Below, one piece after another: positions 1 through 6,792 of a stretch of 31,006 nt of DNA; positions within the stretch are counted from its first letter, which is position 1, and every line of letters begins with the position of its first letter. A model generated the notes under the pieces. It worked only from the letters and a program-made list of their open reading frames with translations. It was not told the origin of the DNA and did no database searches. The position numbers and the translations under genes are program-made. Where the stretch lies: positions 1-31,006 of the forward strand of contig CAKTZK010000008.1 in assembly GCA_934635515.1 (NCBI GenBank). The letters run 5' to 3'. Origin of the DNA: an uncultured Oscillospiraceae bacterium. Its GTDB lineage: Bacteria > Bacillota_A > Clostridia > Oscillospirales > Oscillospiraceae.

Positions 1-951
1 CGCCGTGATAAAGCCTGTGGTGGACATGATGGAAGTGACCTGGAAGGCGGACTGCCGCAGGGCCACGGAAAAACTGCGGTACAGGGGGAGAATATCGACG
101 GTGATGACGGCCACGGAGGCCAGAACGATGATCAGGTACACCTTTACCTCGGTGTTGCGGAAGATATCCTTGGCGCGGCCCATGAGCAGAAGATAGTAGA
201 GATTGAAGTTGATGCCGAAGAGGAACATGAACGCCGCCAGCACCCACTGGATATAGGGGCTGAAGTTGGCCGCGCTGGCGTTGTACGCGCCGAATCCGCC
301 GGTGCCGGCGGTACTGAGGGCGTGGACCACGCTGTCAAACAGGCTCATGCCGCCCAGCAGCAGCAGAACGATCTCCAGCGCGGTCATGGCGATATAAATG
401 AGGTAGAGGATACGGGCGGTATCCTTGGCCCGGGGCACCAGCTTATCCACCGTTGGGCCGGGCATTTCGGCCTTCAGAATGTTGATGGAGCGGTCCGGCG
501 TGTTCAGCAGCATCACCACGAATACCAGGATGCCCATGCCGCCGATCCAGTGGGTGAAGCTGCGCCAGAAGAGCATGCCCCGGCTCAGGGCCTCCACATC
601 CGTTAAGATGGTGGCGCCGGTGGTGGTGAAGCCGCTTACCGTCTCGAAAAACGCGTCTACATAGCTGGGGATCTGCCGGGAAAACACAAAGGGCAGAGCG
701 CCGATAGCGGACAGGAGGATCCAGGCCAGGGCTACGATCATAAAGCCGTCCTTGATGGAGCTGCTGCTGTGGCTGTCCCGGCAGAGCAGGCGCAGCAGGC
801 CGCCAACGACCACGGCAATGACGATGGTGAAGGCGAAGCTGAGGGCGCAGGACTCCCGATACAGCAGCGACACCGCCATAGGCAGCACCAGCAGGGCACC
901 CTCTATAAGGACCACCCGGCCCAGGGTGTGTAAGACCATTTTATAGTTCAT
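1..951 (-). CDS. trkH: TrkH-family potassium uptake channel subunit (3' end cut by window edge)
   Basis: Membrane pore subunit of a Trk/Ktr potassium uptake system. The reading frame is open to the left edge, so 317 N-terminal codons of a usual 450-490 are visible. Seen: several strongly hydrophobic helices and three of the four pore-loop repeats expected in this family, SGFTTTGAT at residues 106-114, STAGTGGFG at 213-221 and MSTTGF just before the edge, each with the filter-type Gly. HWIGGMG (134-140) is also typical. The ATG at 951 is chosen because an AGAGGG lies about 13 bases upstream and a promoter about 40 bases upstream. The regulatory partner (TrkA/KtrA) would have to lie left of the window. 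Assignment to the family is secure; TrkH versus KtrB cannot be decided here. Confidence 0.93.
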   Translation of the reverse strand, partial: MNYKMVLHTLGRVVLIEGALLVLPMAVSLLYRESCALSFAFTIVIAVVVGGLLRLLCRDSHSSSSIKDGFMIVALAWILLSAIGALPFVFSRQIPSYVDAFFETVSGFTTTGATILTDVEALSRGMLFWRSFTHWIGGMGILVFVVMLLNTPDRSINILKAEMPGPTVDKLVPRAKDTARILYLIYIAMTALEIVLLLLGGMSLFDSVVHALSTAGTGGFGAYNASAANFSPYIQWVLAAFMFLFGINFNLYYLLLMGRAKDIFRNTEVKVYLIIVLASVAVITVDILPLYRSFSVALRQSAFQVTSIMSTTGFITA

Positions 952-989
952 GGATGCAAGATCCCTCTTTTCCAATAGAATCCTTCCGC

Positions 990-1018
990 ATTATACCACG
1001 CCCAATACCGTTCGTCCA
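990..1018 (-). promoter_or_regulatory. Promoter of the trkH-like gene
   Basis: On the minus strand TGGACG, 17 bases, then TATAAT preceded by TGG (extended -10). It lies about 40 bases before the ATG at 951. The -35 matches 4 of 6 consensus bases and the -10 is perfect. Confidence 0.6.
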
Positions 1019-1137
1019 CCGGAAAAGAGGACTTTTACGGGATAGAAACGGAGGAAGGACTTTTTGCAAGCTTAGGCTTACCCAATTTGCGCTCGCAGAG
1101 GCTCGCCATTTCAGGCTCGGGACCGAAAAAATGAGAG

Positions 1138-1166
1138 TTGACGCAGAGAAAAAAAGATGGTATAAT
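1138..1166 (+). promoter_or_regulatory. Sigma-A promoter of tRNA-Thr
   Basis: TTGACG (1138-1143), exactly 17 bases, TATAAT (1161-1166). Expected start of transcription is near 1173, about 16 bases before the mature tRNA. One of the best promoters in the window, as expected for a stable RNA gene. Confidence 0.85.
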
Positions 1167-1188
1167 AACTCCTGCTTGCAGAAGCGGT

Positions 1189-1264
1189 GCTTGTGTGGCT
1201 CAGTTGGTAGAGCAGCTCACTCGTAATGAGCAGGTCGCCGGTTCGAGTCCGGCCACAAGCTCCA
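1189..1264 (+). tRNA. tRNA-Thr (anticodon CGT)
   Basis: Complete 76-base cloverleaf including an encoded CCA. Acceptor stem GCTTGTG pairs with CACAAGC; D arm GCTC/GAGC; anticodon stem GCTCA/TGAGC with loop CTCGTAA, so the anticodon is CGT and reads ACG; T arm GCCGG/CCGGC with loop TTCGAGT; discriminator T then CCA. It stands alone with its own promoter and terminator. Confidence 0.97.
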
Positions 1265-1270
1265 GAAAAA

Positions 1271-1295
1271 CCAGGCCCTTGGGCCTGGTTTTTTT
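1271..1295 (+). terminator. Intrinsic terminator of tRNA-Thr
   Basis: CCAGGCCC TT GGGCCTGG perfect 8-bp stem directly followed by seven T, starting 7 bases after the CCA end of the tRNA. Confidence 0.9.
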
Positions 1296-1316
1296 CCTGT
1301 CCATAGCCCCAATACA

Positions 1317-1352
1317 AAGGCCCGGCAGACTCCTCCGAGTCTGCCGGGCCTT
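1317..1352. terminator. Strong 16-bp hairpin, possible second or bidirectional terminator
   Basis: A perfect 16-bp stem (AAGGCCCGGCAGACTC and its complement) with loop CTCC. T-tracts are poor on both sides (TTGTCATT on plus, TTGTATT on minus), so termination efficiency is uncertain. It could back up the tRNA terminator or stop transcripts arriving from the hydrogenase operon. Confidence 0.5.
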
Positions 1353-1374
1353 GTCATTAAAAAGCCTCGCAGAG

Positions 1375-1540
1375 TTCGCGTCCGCAGACGCGAAAAAATG
1401 AAATCATTTTTCACCGCGACATGCGCGTGGGGAAAAATACCTCTCAGGCTGCAAGTGTGGAATTTTGAGCCAAAGGCTCAAAATTATGCGCGCAGCAGAC
1501 TGCAAGCCTTTTAATAGAAAAACCTTTAGGTTTTTCTATT
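1375..1540. repeat. Run of small palindromes between the tRNA and hydA
   Basis: No gene is visible between 1296 and 1538. Within 166 bases there are four clear perfect hairpins: TTCGCGTC/GACGCGAA (1375-1394), AAAAATGA/TCATTTTT (1394-1411), an 11-bp stem around loop AAA (1461-1485) and a 13-bp stem (1513-1540) overlapping the hydA stop codon. The last may stabilise or end the hydA mRNA, although no T-run follows it on the minus strand. The rest has no evident role and may be remnants of a dispersed repeat. Confidence 0.55.
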
Positions 1541-3275
1541 ATTTTTCCGACGGCATCTTCCAGCCGTTGTGATCCGTATGCAGCAGGTGGTGGGAGCGGG
1601 TGCTCATGGGCGTGCCCAGGTAGTCCCGGTACAGGGCAATCACGTCCGGATTTTCATGGGAGAAGCGCACAGGCTCCGCCTTGTCCAGCGCCCAGAGCAC
1701 GTTGCCTCGACTCTCGGCCAGCTCAATGCCGTCGTGGATGGGCTGCCCGCCGCCGCCTGCGCAGCCGCCGGGACAGGCCATTACCTCCACAAAGTCGTAG
1801 GAAACGTCGCCCTTTTCCAGGGCCCGCATGAGCTTGCGGGTGTTGCCCAGGCCGCTGACCACCGCGATGCGCACCGTCCCGGCTCCGGGAATATCGAAGC
1901 GGGCCTCCTTCCAGCCGTCCATGCCCCGGATGGCGCTGAAGGCGTCCGGATCGGGGTTGGAGCCGGTGATCGTATGGTAGGCCGTGCGCAGGGCCGCGTC
2001 CATCACGCCGCCGGTGGCGCCGAAGATCACCGCCGCGCCGGTGCCGGTGCCCAGAGGACTGTCGAAGGGGGTCTCCTCCAGGGTGGCGGGCATGATCTGC
2101 TCACCCCGGAACATGCGGACCATCTCCCGGGTGGTGAGCACCACGTCCACGTCCGCATCGCCGCAGGCGTCGGTCATGGTGGGCTGAGCGCACTCGCTCT
2201 TTTTGGAGATGCAGGGCATCACGGACACCACGAAGATATCGTGGGGGTCTGCTCCCAGCTTCTCGGCAAAGTAGCTCTTGGCCACCGCGCCGAACATCTG
2301 CTGGGGACTCTTGGCCGTGGAGAGATTGCCCACAAACCGGGGGAACTGGCTCTTCACAAACCGCACCCACCCCGGGCAGCAGGAGGTGAACATAGGCCAG
2401 GTATAGCGGTCCCGGTGGGTGAAGCGGTCGATAAACTCGCTGGCCTCCTCCATGATGGTCAGGTCGGCGGCAAAATCGGTGTCGAACACATAGTCAAAGC
2501 CAATCTGCTTCAGGGCTGTGACCATCCGCTCTGCCGTAGCGAACTTGGGGTCCAGGTGATAGTACTCCGCCCAGGCGGCCCGGACGGCCGGGGCGATCTG
2601 CACCACGGTGATCTTCTTAGGATCGGCCAGGGCGTCGAAGACCTTGCCGGTGTCGTCCCGCTCCTGCAGGGCGCCCACGGGGCAGTGGGTCACGCATTGG
2701 CCGCAGAAGGTGCAGTCGGAGTCGCCCAGGGAGCGGACATTGGCCACGCCGATGGTGGTGTGAGAGCCGGTACCCATCAGGTCCCAGATATGCATGCTCT
2801 GGATCTTGTCGCACACCTGCACGCAGCGCATGCACCGCACGCAGCGGTTTTCAATGCGCACCACGGGGTTTGAAAAGTCATCCTGGGTCTTTTTCAGGTC
2901 CTTTATGTAGTGCTCACCCAGGAGGTTATAGTCGTTGGTGAGGGTCTGCAGCTTGCAGTTGCCGCTGCGGGTGCACTTGGTGCAGCGGATGTCGTGTTGG
3001 CTCAGCAGCAGGCGCAAATTTACCCGCCGGGCCTCCCGGGCCCGGGGAGAGTTGGTGTGGATGACCATACCCTCGGCCACCACGTTGTCGCACGAGGGGA
3101 TCAGCCGGGGAAAGCCCTCGATCTCCACCACGCACAGACGGCAGGCGGCGATCTCATTGACGCCCTTGAGGTAGCACATGGTGGGAATGTCGATATTTAC
3201 GGACCGGGCGGCCTCCAGAATAGTGGTGCCCTCCGGCACGGAGACCGGCTTTCTATCGATTGTAAGATTTACCAT
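1539..3275 (-). CDS. hydA: [FeFe] hydrogenase, group A catalytic subunit
   Basis: Makes or oxidises H2 at an H-cluster in the cytoplasm. 578 residues. N-terminal plant-type [2Fe-2S] domain (C34, C45, C48, C62); His-ligated cluster motif (H94, C98, C101, C107); two [4Fe-4S] clusters (C145/148/151/155 and C188/191/194/198); catalytic domain with all three H-cluster motifs, TSCCPGW (297-303), MPCISKKSE and EVMACPGGCAGGGGQP. The proton-relay Cys of TSCCPGW is kept, as in classical active enzymes. The ATG at 3275 overlaps the stop of the upstream gene by 7 bases, with AGGAGG about 12 bases upstream; an upstream in-frame extension would run far into the partner gene and adds only non-homologous residues. 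The pairing with a GltD-like protein resembles the glutamate-synthase-linked group A2 class of hydrogenase surveys; electron partner and direction are inference. Confidence 0.96.
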   Translation of the reverse strand: MVNLTIDRKPVSVPEGTTILEAARSVNIDIPTMCYLKGVNEIAACRLCVVEIEGFPRLIPSCDNVVAEGMVIHTNSPRAREARRVNLRLLLSQHDIRCTKCTRSGNCKLQTLTNDYNLLGEHYIKDLKKTQDDFSNPVVRIENRCVRCMRCVQVCDKIQSMHIWDLMGTGSHTTIGVANVRSLGDSDCTFCGQCVTHCPVGALQERDDTGKVFDALADPKKITVVQIAPAVRAAWAEYYHLDPKFATAERMVTALKQIGFDYVFDTDFAADLTIMEEASEFIDRFTHRDRYTWPMFTSCCPGWVRFVKSQFPRFVGNLSTAKSPQQMFGAVAKSYFAEKLGADPHDIFVVSVMPCISKKSECAQPTMTDACGDADVDVVLTTREMVRMFRGEQIMPATLEETPFDSPLGTGTGAAVIFGATGGVMDAALRTAYHTITGSNPDPDAFSAIRGMDGWKEARFDIPGAGTVRIAVVSGLGNTRKLMRALEKGDVSYDFVEVMACPGGCAGGGGQPIHDGIELAESRGNVLWALDKAEPVRFSHENPDVIALYRDYLGTPMSTRSHHLLHTDHNGWKMPSEK

Positions 3276-5104
3276 TTTTCCACACGACCTCCTTTGAAAA
3301 TACCGTAGCCGAAGTGGTCGCACCGCAGGCAGCGGGAGGCCTCGGTCACGGCGCCCTCCTGGGTCAGGCCACACTCGATGTCCTCAAAGTCGCACTTGCG
3401 CTGGCAGGCTTCCCGCTCAGTGGTGTTGATGCGTCCGTGGGGAGGACGGTTATTCAGCTTGGGACTGGGGATGTCCATTTCCACGGTGATCTCGTGGCGG
3501 TAGCCCAGGTGCTCGTCAATATTGGCGGCAGCCACCTTTCCGGCGGCAATGGCCCGAATGGCCGTGGCGGGGCCGGTGACGCAGTCGCCTCCGGCGAACA
3601 CATTGTCCATGTCGCCCACCTGGCCGGAAAGCCCGGCCACCAGGGTGCCCCGCTTGATGGGCACGCCCGCGGCATCAAAGCCGTTGATCTCAATGCCCTG
3701 GCCGATGGCTACCACGATGACGTCTGCCTCCAGGCGCACCTCCGGCAGGTCCGCGTTGCCGGGCCGGGGCCGGCCGGCCTTATCCGCCTCGCCGATGATC
3801 TGAGGCTGGACCCACAGGGCCTTGGCTACGCCCTCCTCGTCCTCCTCAATGCGCACCGGAGCGGCCAGGGCCATGATCTCGGCGCCCTCGGCCATGGCCC
3901 CGGTGACCTCGTCGGGCAGGGCCGTCATGTCCTCGATGCGGCGGCGGTACACACAGGTGACCTTCTCCGCGCCCAGGCGGATGGAGCTGCGGGTCACGTC
4001 CATGGCCACGTTGCCGCCGCCGATGACCACCACCTTCTTGCCCGTAAAGTCGGGCATGATGTCGTCGCCGATAGAGCGGAGCATCTCCACAGCGGACATA
4101 ACATTCTTGCTGTCCTCGCCGGGGATGCCGGTCTTCTTGTCCTGGTGGGCACCGATGGCGATATACAGGCAGTCATACTGCTTTTGCAGATCCTGGATCC
4201 AGATATCCTTGCCAATGGTCACGCCGGTGTGCACCTCGATGCCCAGAGACAGGATGGACTGGATCTCCGCGTCCAGCAGGTGCCGGGGGAAGCGGTAGTT
4301 GGGGATGCCGTAGCGGAGCATGCCGCCCAGCTGCTTGGCCTCCTCATAGACAGTGACCTTGTGGCCCATCAGCGCCAGGTAGTAGGCGCAGCTGAGGCCG
4401 CTGGGGCCGCCGCCTACAATGGCCACGGTCTTGCCGGTGGCGGGGGCGCACTCCGGCTGGGGCACATCTCCGGCGTGGTCCACGGCATAGCGCTTGAGGC
4501 CCCGAATGTTGATGGCGTCGTCGATCATGTTGCGGCGGCAGCGGGCCTCGCAGGGATGCTCGCATATATAGGCGCAGGCGGTGGGGAAGGGGTTATCCTT
4601 GCGGATCAGGCGCACCGCGTCGGCGCAGCGGCCCTCGCCCACCAGGGCCATGTAGCCGGGGATGTCCACGCCCGCCGGGCACAGGGCCACGCAGGGTACT
4701 GGGTACTTGAGCCCCGCCAGGCAGCGGTGGTGGAGGATATGCTCCTCGTAGTCGTCCCGGAAGCCCTCCAGGCCGTCCACCACCAGCCGGGCGGCGTCCC
4801 GGCCGATGGCGCAGTCGGCGGTGTTTACGATGGTGCGGGCGGTCTTTTCAATGGTGACCAGGGTGTTCATAGTGGCGGTGCCGGAGAGCACCTGCTCCAA
4901 AAGCAGCGAAAGCTGCCCCAGCCCAATGCGGCAGGGTACGCACTTGCCGCAGCTCTGGGCGTGGCACAGGCGCAGAAAGCTCAGGGCCATGTCCACCGGG
5001 CACAGGCCCGGGGGACTGGCCGCAATGCGCCGCTCCACATCACGGTAGAGGTTTTCTACCACAGTTTCAGCCTGGCTGGGTGACTTGATGTCCAATCTGC
5101 TCAT
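3269..5104 (-). CDS. NuoF C-terminal Fe-S domain fused to GltD-like NAD(P)H:FAD oxidoreductase (hydrogenase partner)
   Basis: Probable electron-transfer partner of the downstream hydrogenase. 611 residues in two parts. Residues 1 to about 110 match only the C-terminal cluster domain of NuoF/HydB (SCGKCVPCRIG with C52, C55, C58, plus C98 in DCAIG); the FMN/NADH-binding body of NuoF is absent. The rest is glutamate synthase small-subunit type: Cys-rich N-terminal cluster region, FAD fingerprint VAIVGGGPSGLSCAYYL, second dinucleotide site VVVIGGGNVAMDV, and GGDCVTGPATAI near the end. A further Cys set at the C-terminus (CQRKCDFEDIEC and CLRCDHFG) could hold an extra cluster. Start ATG at 5104 has AAGGAGT upstream. 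It overlaps hydA by 7 bases, implying coupled translation. A true glutamate synthase role is unlikely because no GltB large subunit is nearby. Confidence 0.9.
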   Translation of the reverse strand: MSRLDIKSPSQAETVVENLYRDVERRIAASPPGLCPVDMALSFLRLCHAQSCGKCVPCRIGLGQLSLLLEQVLSGTATMNTLVTIEKTARTIVNTADCAIGRDAARLVVDGLEGFRDDYEEHILHHRCLAGLKYPVPCVALCPAGVDIPGYMALVGEGRCADAVRLIRKDNPFPTACAYICEHPCEARCRRNMIDDAINIRGLKRYAVDHAGDVPQPECAPATGKTVAIVGGGPSGLSCAYYLALMGHKVTVYEEAKQLGGMLRYGIPNYRFPRHLLDAEIQSILSLGIEVHTGVTIGKDIWIQDLQKQYDCLYIAIGAHQDKKTGIPGEDSKNVMSAVEMLRSIGDDIMPDFTGKKVVVIGGGNVAMDVTRSSIRLGAEKVTCVYRRRIEDMTALPDEVTGAMAEGAEIMALAAPVRIEEDEEGVAKALWVQPQIIGEADKAGRPRPGNADLPEVRLEADVIVVAIGQGIEINGFDAAGVPIKRGTLVAGLSGQVGDMDNVFAGGDCVTGPATAIRAIAAGKVAAANIDEHLGYRHEITVEMDIPSPKLNNRPPHGRINTTEREACQRKCDFEDIECGLTQEGAVTEASRCLRCDHFGYGIFKGGRVEKW

Positions 5105-5220
5105 ACCGAATCAACTCCTTATTCCTTACTTCTTCTTTCCCTTGCACTGATTATAATAGAAAGAATGGCACAAAAACGTTAAAAAGTCAATTCTTTATGT
5201 AAAGTTTTAAATAAGTTATT

Positions 5221-5256
5221 TTTTTGTCAAAAAAGGCAGAATTTGGTCGACAAAAA
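5221..5256. promoter_or_regulatory. Possible Spo0A-box pair in the hydrogenase/spo0A divergent region
   Basis: The 394-base gap 5105-5498 separates two divergent genes, is strongly AT-rich and contains no ORF of note. It holds TTTTTGTCAAAA (5221-5232, plus) and, inverted, TTTTTGTCGACC (minus strand of 5245-5256). Each is one base from the known 0A box TGTCGAA. A weaker match is CGACGAA on the minus strand near 5343. A TATAAT on the minus strand near 5142-5147 is a candidate -10 for the hydrogenase operon, without a convincing -35. Spo0A binding here is inference. Confidence 0.3.
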
Positions 5257-5391
5257 TTTGAAAATATTTTTTTAATACGATAAGAAAAAAGTGTACGCCA
5301 GATAGGGCAAGGAAAGTCCTGTTTTTTTCGCGGATGGGGAAATTCGTCGGAATTTGCGGCTGTATAATCGTAAATATATGCTAAAATAAAC

Positions 5392-5420
5392 TTGAAAACG
5401 ACATTGAAATATGGTAAATT
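5392..5420 (+). promoter_or_regulatory. Candidate sigma-A promoter of spo0A
   Basis: TTGAAA (5392-5397), 17 bases, TAAATT (5415-5420), about 78 bases before the spo0A start. A sigma-H promoter, common for this gene, was not recognised. Confidence 0.55.
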
Positions 5421-5498
5421 ATATGCAAGGCAGGGGAGAGTTGTTGAGGAAACAAAAATTCTCTGCAAAATATTTCATGTATAAGGACGAGGGAATGT

Positions 5499-6257
5499 AT
5501 GGAAAACAAAACGAGTGTGGTCCTGGCGGACCCCAGTGAGGAGTACCGAACGGTACTGAAAAGGACTATGGAAAGCACCGGAGAATTCCAGGTGGTAGGA
5601 AGCACCGGCTCCGGTACGGAAGCGCTGCGCATGATCCAGCAGTGTCATCCGCAGCTGCTGATCCTGGATCTGGTTTTGCCGGAGCTGGACGGCTTCGGCC
5701 TGCTGAAGCAGCTGCAGGCCATGGGCGACCGGGCGCCTAAGAGCATCGTGGTGTCGGCCTTTTGCATGCAGCGCTCTGTGAATCAGGCGGTGCAGCTGGG
5801 CGTGTGGTACTTTTTGCCCAAGCCCTGCAGCGAGGAGTCGCTGCTGGAGCTGATGCGGCAGGCGGGTCATTCGCAGCCCGATTCGGGGGAATTTTCTCCG
5901 GCCCTGGAGGGGCAGGTAACGGCTATCATCCATGAGATCGGCGTTCCGGCGCATATCAAGGGCTATCAATACCTGCGGGAGGCTATCCTCATTGCTGTGC
6001 AGGATATGGACGTTATCAACGCCGTGACCAAGGTGCTGTATCCGGAGGTAGCCAGCCGGTTTTCCACCACGCCGTCCCGGGTGGAGCGGGCTATCCGCCA
6101 CGCCATTGAGGTGGCCTGGGACCGGGGCGACCTGGAGACCCTGCAAAAATACTTTGGCTACACGGTAAACTCGGCCAAGGGCAAGCCCACCAACTCGGAG
6201 TTTATTGCCATGATCGCTGACCGGCTCCAGCTGCGCATGCGCCGCAGCCGTATATAA
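5499..6257 (+). CDS. spo0A: Sporulation master response regulator Spo0A
   Basis: DNA-binding response regulator that commits endospore formers to sporulation. 252 residues. N-terminal receiver (about 1-125) with phosphoacceptor D57 in [13 protein letters not shown], the switch Ser in VVSAF and Lys in FLPKP. The C-terminal Spo0A effector domain (about 140-252) is very well conserved, including [33 protein letters not shown] and [19 protein letters not shown], the recognition region unique to Spo0A. Start ATG 5499 follows AAGGACGAGGG. Odd: the usual acidic pair near the receiver N-terminus (ADD in Bacillus) reads ADP here (D11-P12), so one Mg-binding carboxylate seems missing. It is monocistronic, divergent from the hydrogenase operon, without the spoIVB gene that usually precedes it. 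Confidence 0.97.
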   Translation: MENKTSVVLADPSEEYRTVLKRTMESTGEFQVVGSTGSGTEALRMIQQCHPQLLILDLVLPELDGFGLLKQLQAMGDRAPKSIVVSAFCMQRSVNQAVQLGVWYFLPKPCSEESLLELMRQAGHSQPDSGEFSPALEGQVTAIIHEIGVPAHIKGYQYLREAILIAVQDMDVINAVTKVLYPEVASRFSTTPSRVERAIRHAIEVAWDRGDLETLQKYFGYTVNSAKGKPTNSEFIAMIADRLQLRMRRSRI

Positions 6258-6292
6258 GGGCACATGGGCCGCCGGCGGAAAGCCTTGCCGAA

Positions 6293-6334
6293 AAAAGCGC
6301 GCACACGGGAAACAGGCCGTGTGCGCGCTTTCTA
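6293..6334 (+). terminator. Intrinsic terminator of spo0A
   Basis: 15-bp stem AAAGCGCGCACACGG (6295-6309) with its complement at 6318-6332, 8-base loop, tail TTTCT, 36 bases after the spo0A stop. A-rich on the left side as well. Confidence 0.85.
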
Positions 6335-6346
6335 AAAAGGAATGGT

Positions 6347-6374
6347 TGACAGCGGGCGGGAAGAATGGTACTAT
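6347..6374 (+). promoter_or_regulatory. Promoter of the orphan cobalamin riboswitch transcript
   Basis: TTGACA (6347-6352), 16 bases, TACTAT (6369-6374) with an extended -10 TGG just before it. Transcription should begin near 6381. It starts immediately after the spo0A terminator, so this RNA is an independent unit. Confidence 0.7.
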
Positions 6375-6384
6375 AGATGCAGAA

Positions 6385-6580
6385 AACTGAATGATGACCT
6401 CAGAGAATCCAGAGGAACGCATATAAGGAGAGCTGCGGGGGTAGGATCCCGCAGCGAGTGCACATTGCTGTGAAGCGTCACAGCTTTACCGTATTGCGGA
6501 GCGAAGCCTACGAGAGCCATTGTGCCGGATATCGGCATGAGAAGGCGGGCGGAGCGGGGAAGCATAGCCGGGAGACTTAT
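6385..6580 (+). promoter_or_regulatory. Cobalamin (B12) riboswitch with no recognisable downstream gene
   Basis: Recognised by ordered conserved blocks: ATAAGGAGAG (6422-6431, equivalent to the AATAGGGAA block), a GCTGCGGG/CCCGCAGC hairpin (6432-6455), TTGCTGTGA (6465-6473), GCCATTG (6516-6522, for GCCACTG), GAGAAGGCGGGCGG (6539-6552) and the B12 box AGCCGGGAGAC (6566-6576). These are the core elements of the cobalamin aptamer; the GCCACTG block has one change. A terminator hairpin follows at 6592. No ORF with family resemblance lies between it and the convergent alarmone synthetase gene, so its target is unknown. Folding was judged by eye. Confidence 0.78.
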
Positions 6581-6591
6581 TCATCTGAAGC

Positions 6592-6614
6592 ACGGCCCCT
6601 TGGGGGCTGTTTTG
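6592..6614 (+). terminator. Riboswitch expression-platform terminator
   Basis: ACGGCCCC (6592-6599), loop TTG, GGGGCTGT (6603-6610), then TTT. The outer bases AAGCAC (6588-6593) could instead pair with GTGCTT (6615-6620), giving a longer rival stem. Position 12 bases after the B12 box fits a transcriptional OFF switch. Confidence 0.6.
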
Positions 6615-6709
6615 GTGCTTTGTCCGACGGAAGAATGGGGTGTCGGCCAGGGCATTTTTCTTTTGCCCGGTATAGAACGCAAGCCGAGGCGGATAACCGT
6701 CTTTTCCAT

Positions 6710-6747
6710 GGCGGAAGGGGAACAGCAGACCCCTTCCGCCCTCCTTT
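6710..6747 (+). terminator. Strong distal terminator closing the riboswitch transcript
   Basis: GGCGGAAGGGG (6710-6720), 9-base loop, CCCCTTCCGCC (6730-6740), then CTCCTTTTT. The segment 6615-6709 between the two terminators has a CCGAC/GTCGG stem and a GGGCA/TGCCC stem but no credible gene. Read-through of the first terminator would therefore give a discrete RNA of about 370 bases. Confidence 0.8.
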
Positions 6748-6754
6748 TTGTGCG

Positions 6755-6790
6755 TAAAATATCCCCATGAGCCTTCATGGGGATATTTTA
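6755..6790 (-). terminator. Terminator of the alarmone synthetase gene (bidirectional)
   Basis: Perfect 16-bp stem TAAAATATCCCCATGA (6755-6770) with its complement at 6775-6790, loop GCCT, beginning 3 bases after the stop codon. The A/T ends work as a T-tract on either strand, so it also shields the convergent gene from the riboswitch transcript. Confidence 0.75.
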
Positions 6791-6792
6791 TG

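Noticed and set aside
1111..1414. Small ORFs on both strands over the tRNA-Thr gene
   Set aside because: The translations are read through the tRNA and its terminator, a well-known source of spurious ORFs.
3314..5083. Long open frame on the plus strand opposite the NuoF/GltD fusion gene
   Set aside because: Low-complexity Gly/Ala/His-rich translation typical of the antisense of a high-GC gene; no ribosome binding site or family motif. The same holds for 1569-2873, 17523-18410, 18380-19885, 12930-14540, 7885-9087 and 28860-30038.
5105..5220. Rex-type (NADH-sensing) operator upstream of the hydrogenase operon
   Set aside because: GTTAA-like pieces occur but no full TTGTGAA/TTCACAA-type palindrome is present.
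6615..6747. ANTAR-target hairpins as in EutX/Rli55
   Set aside because: I looked for paired hairpins with hexaloops of the AxxGxx type and found none; the stems present have loops of 9 or more bases.
6638..6757. Possible 39-residue peptide ORF after the riboswitch
   Set aside because: The GGAAG lies too close to the ATG, the frame runs through the strong terminator hairpin, and the peptide has no recognisable features. Kept only as an alternative target of the riboswitch.
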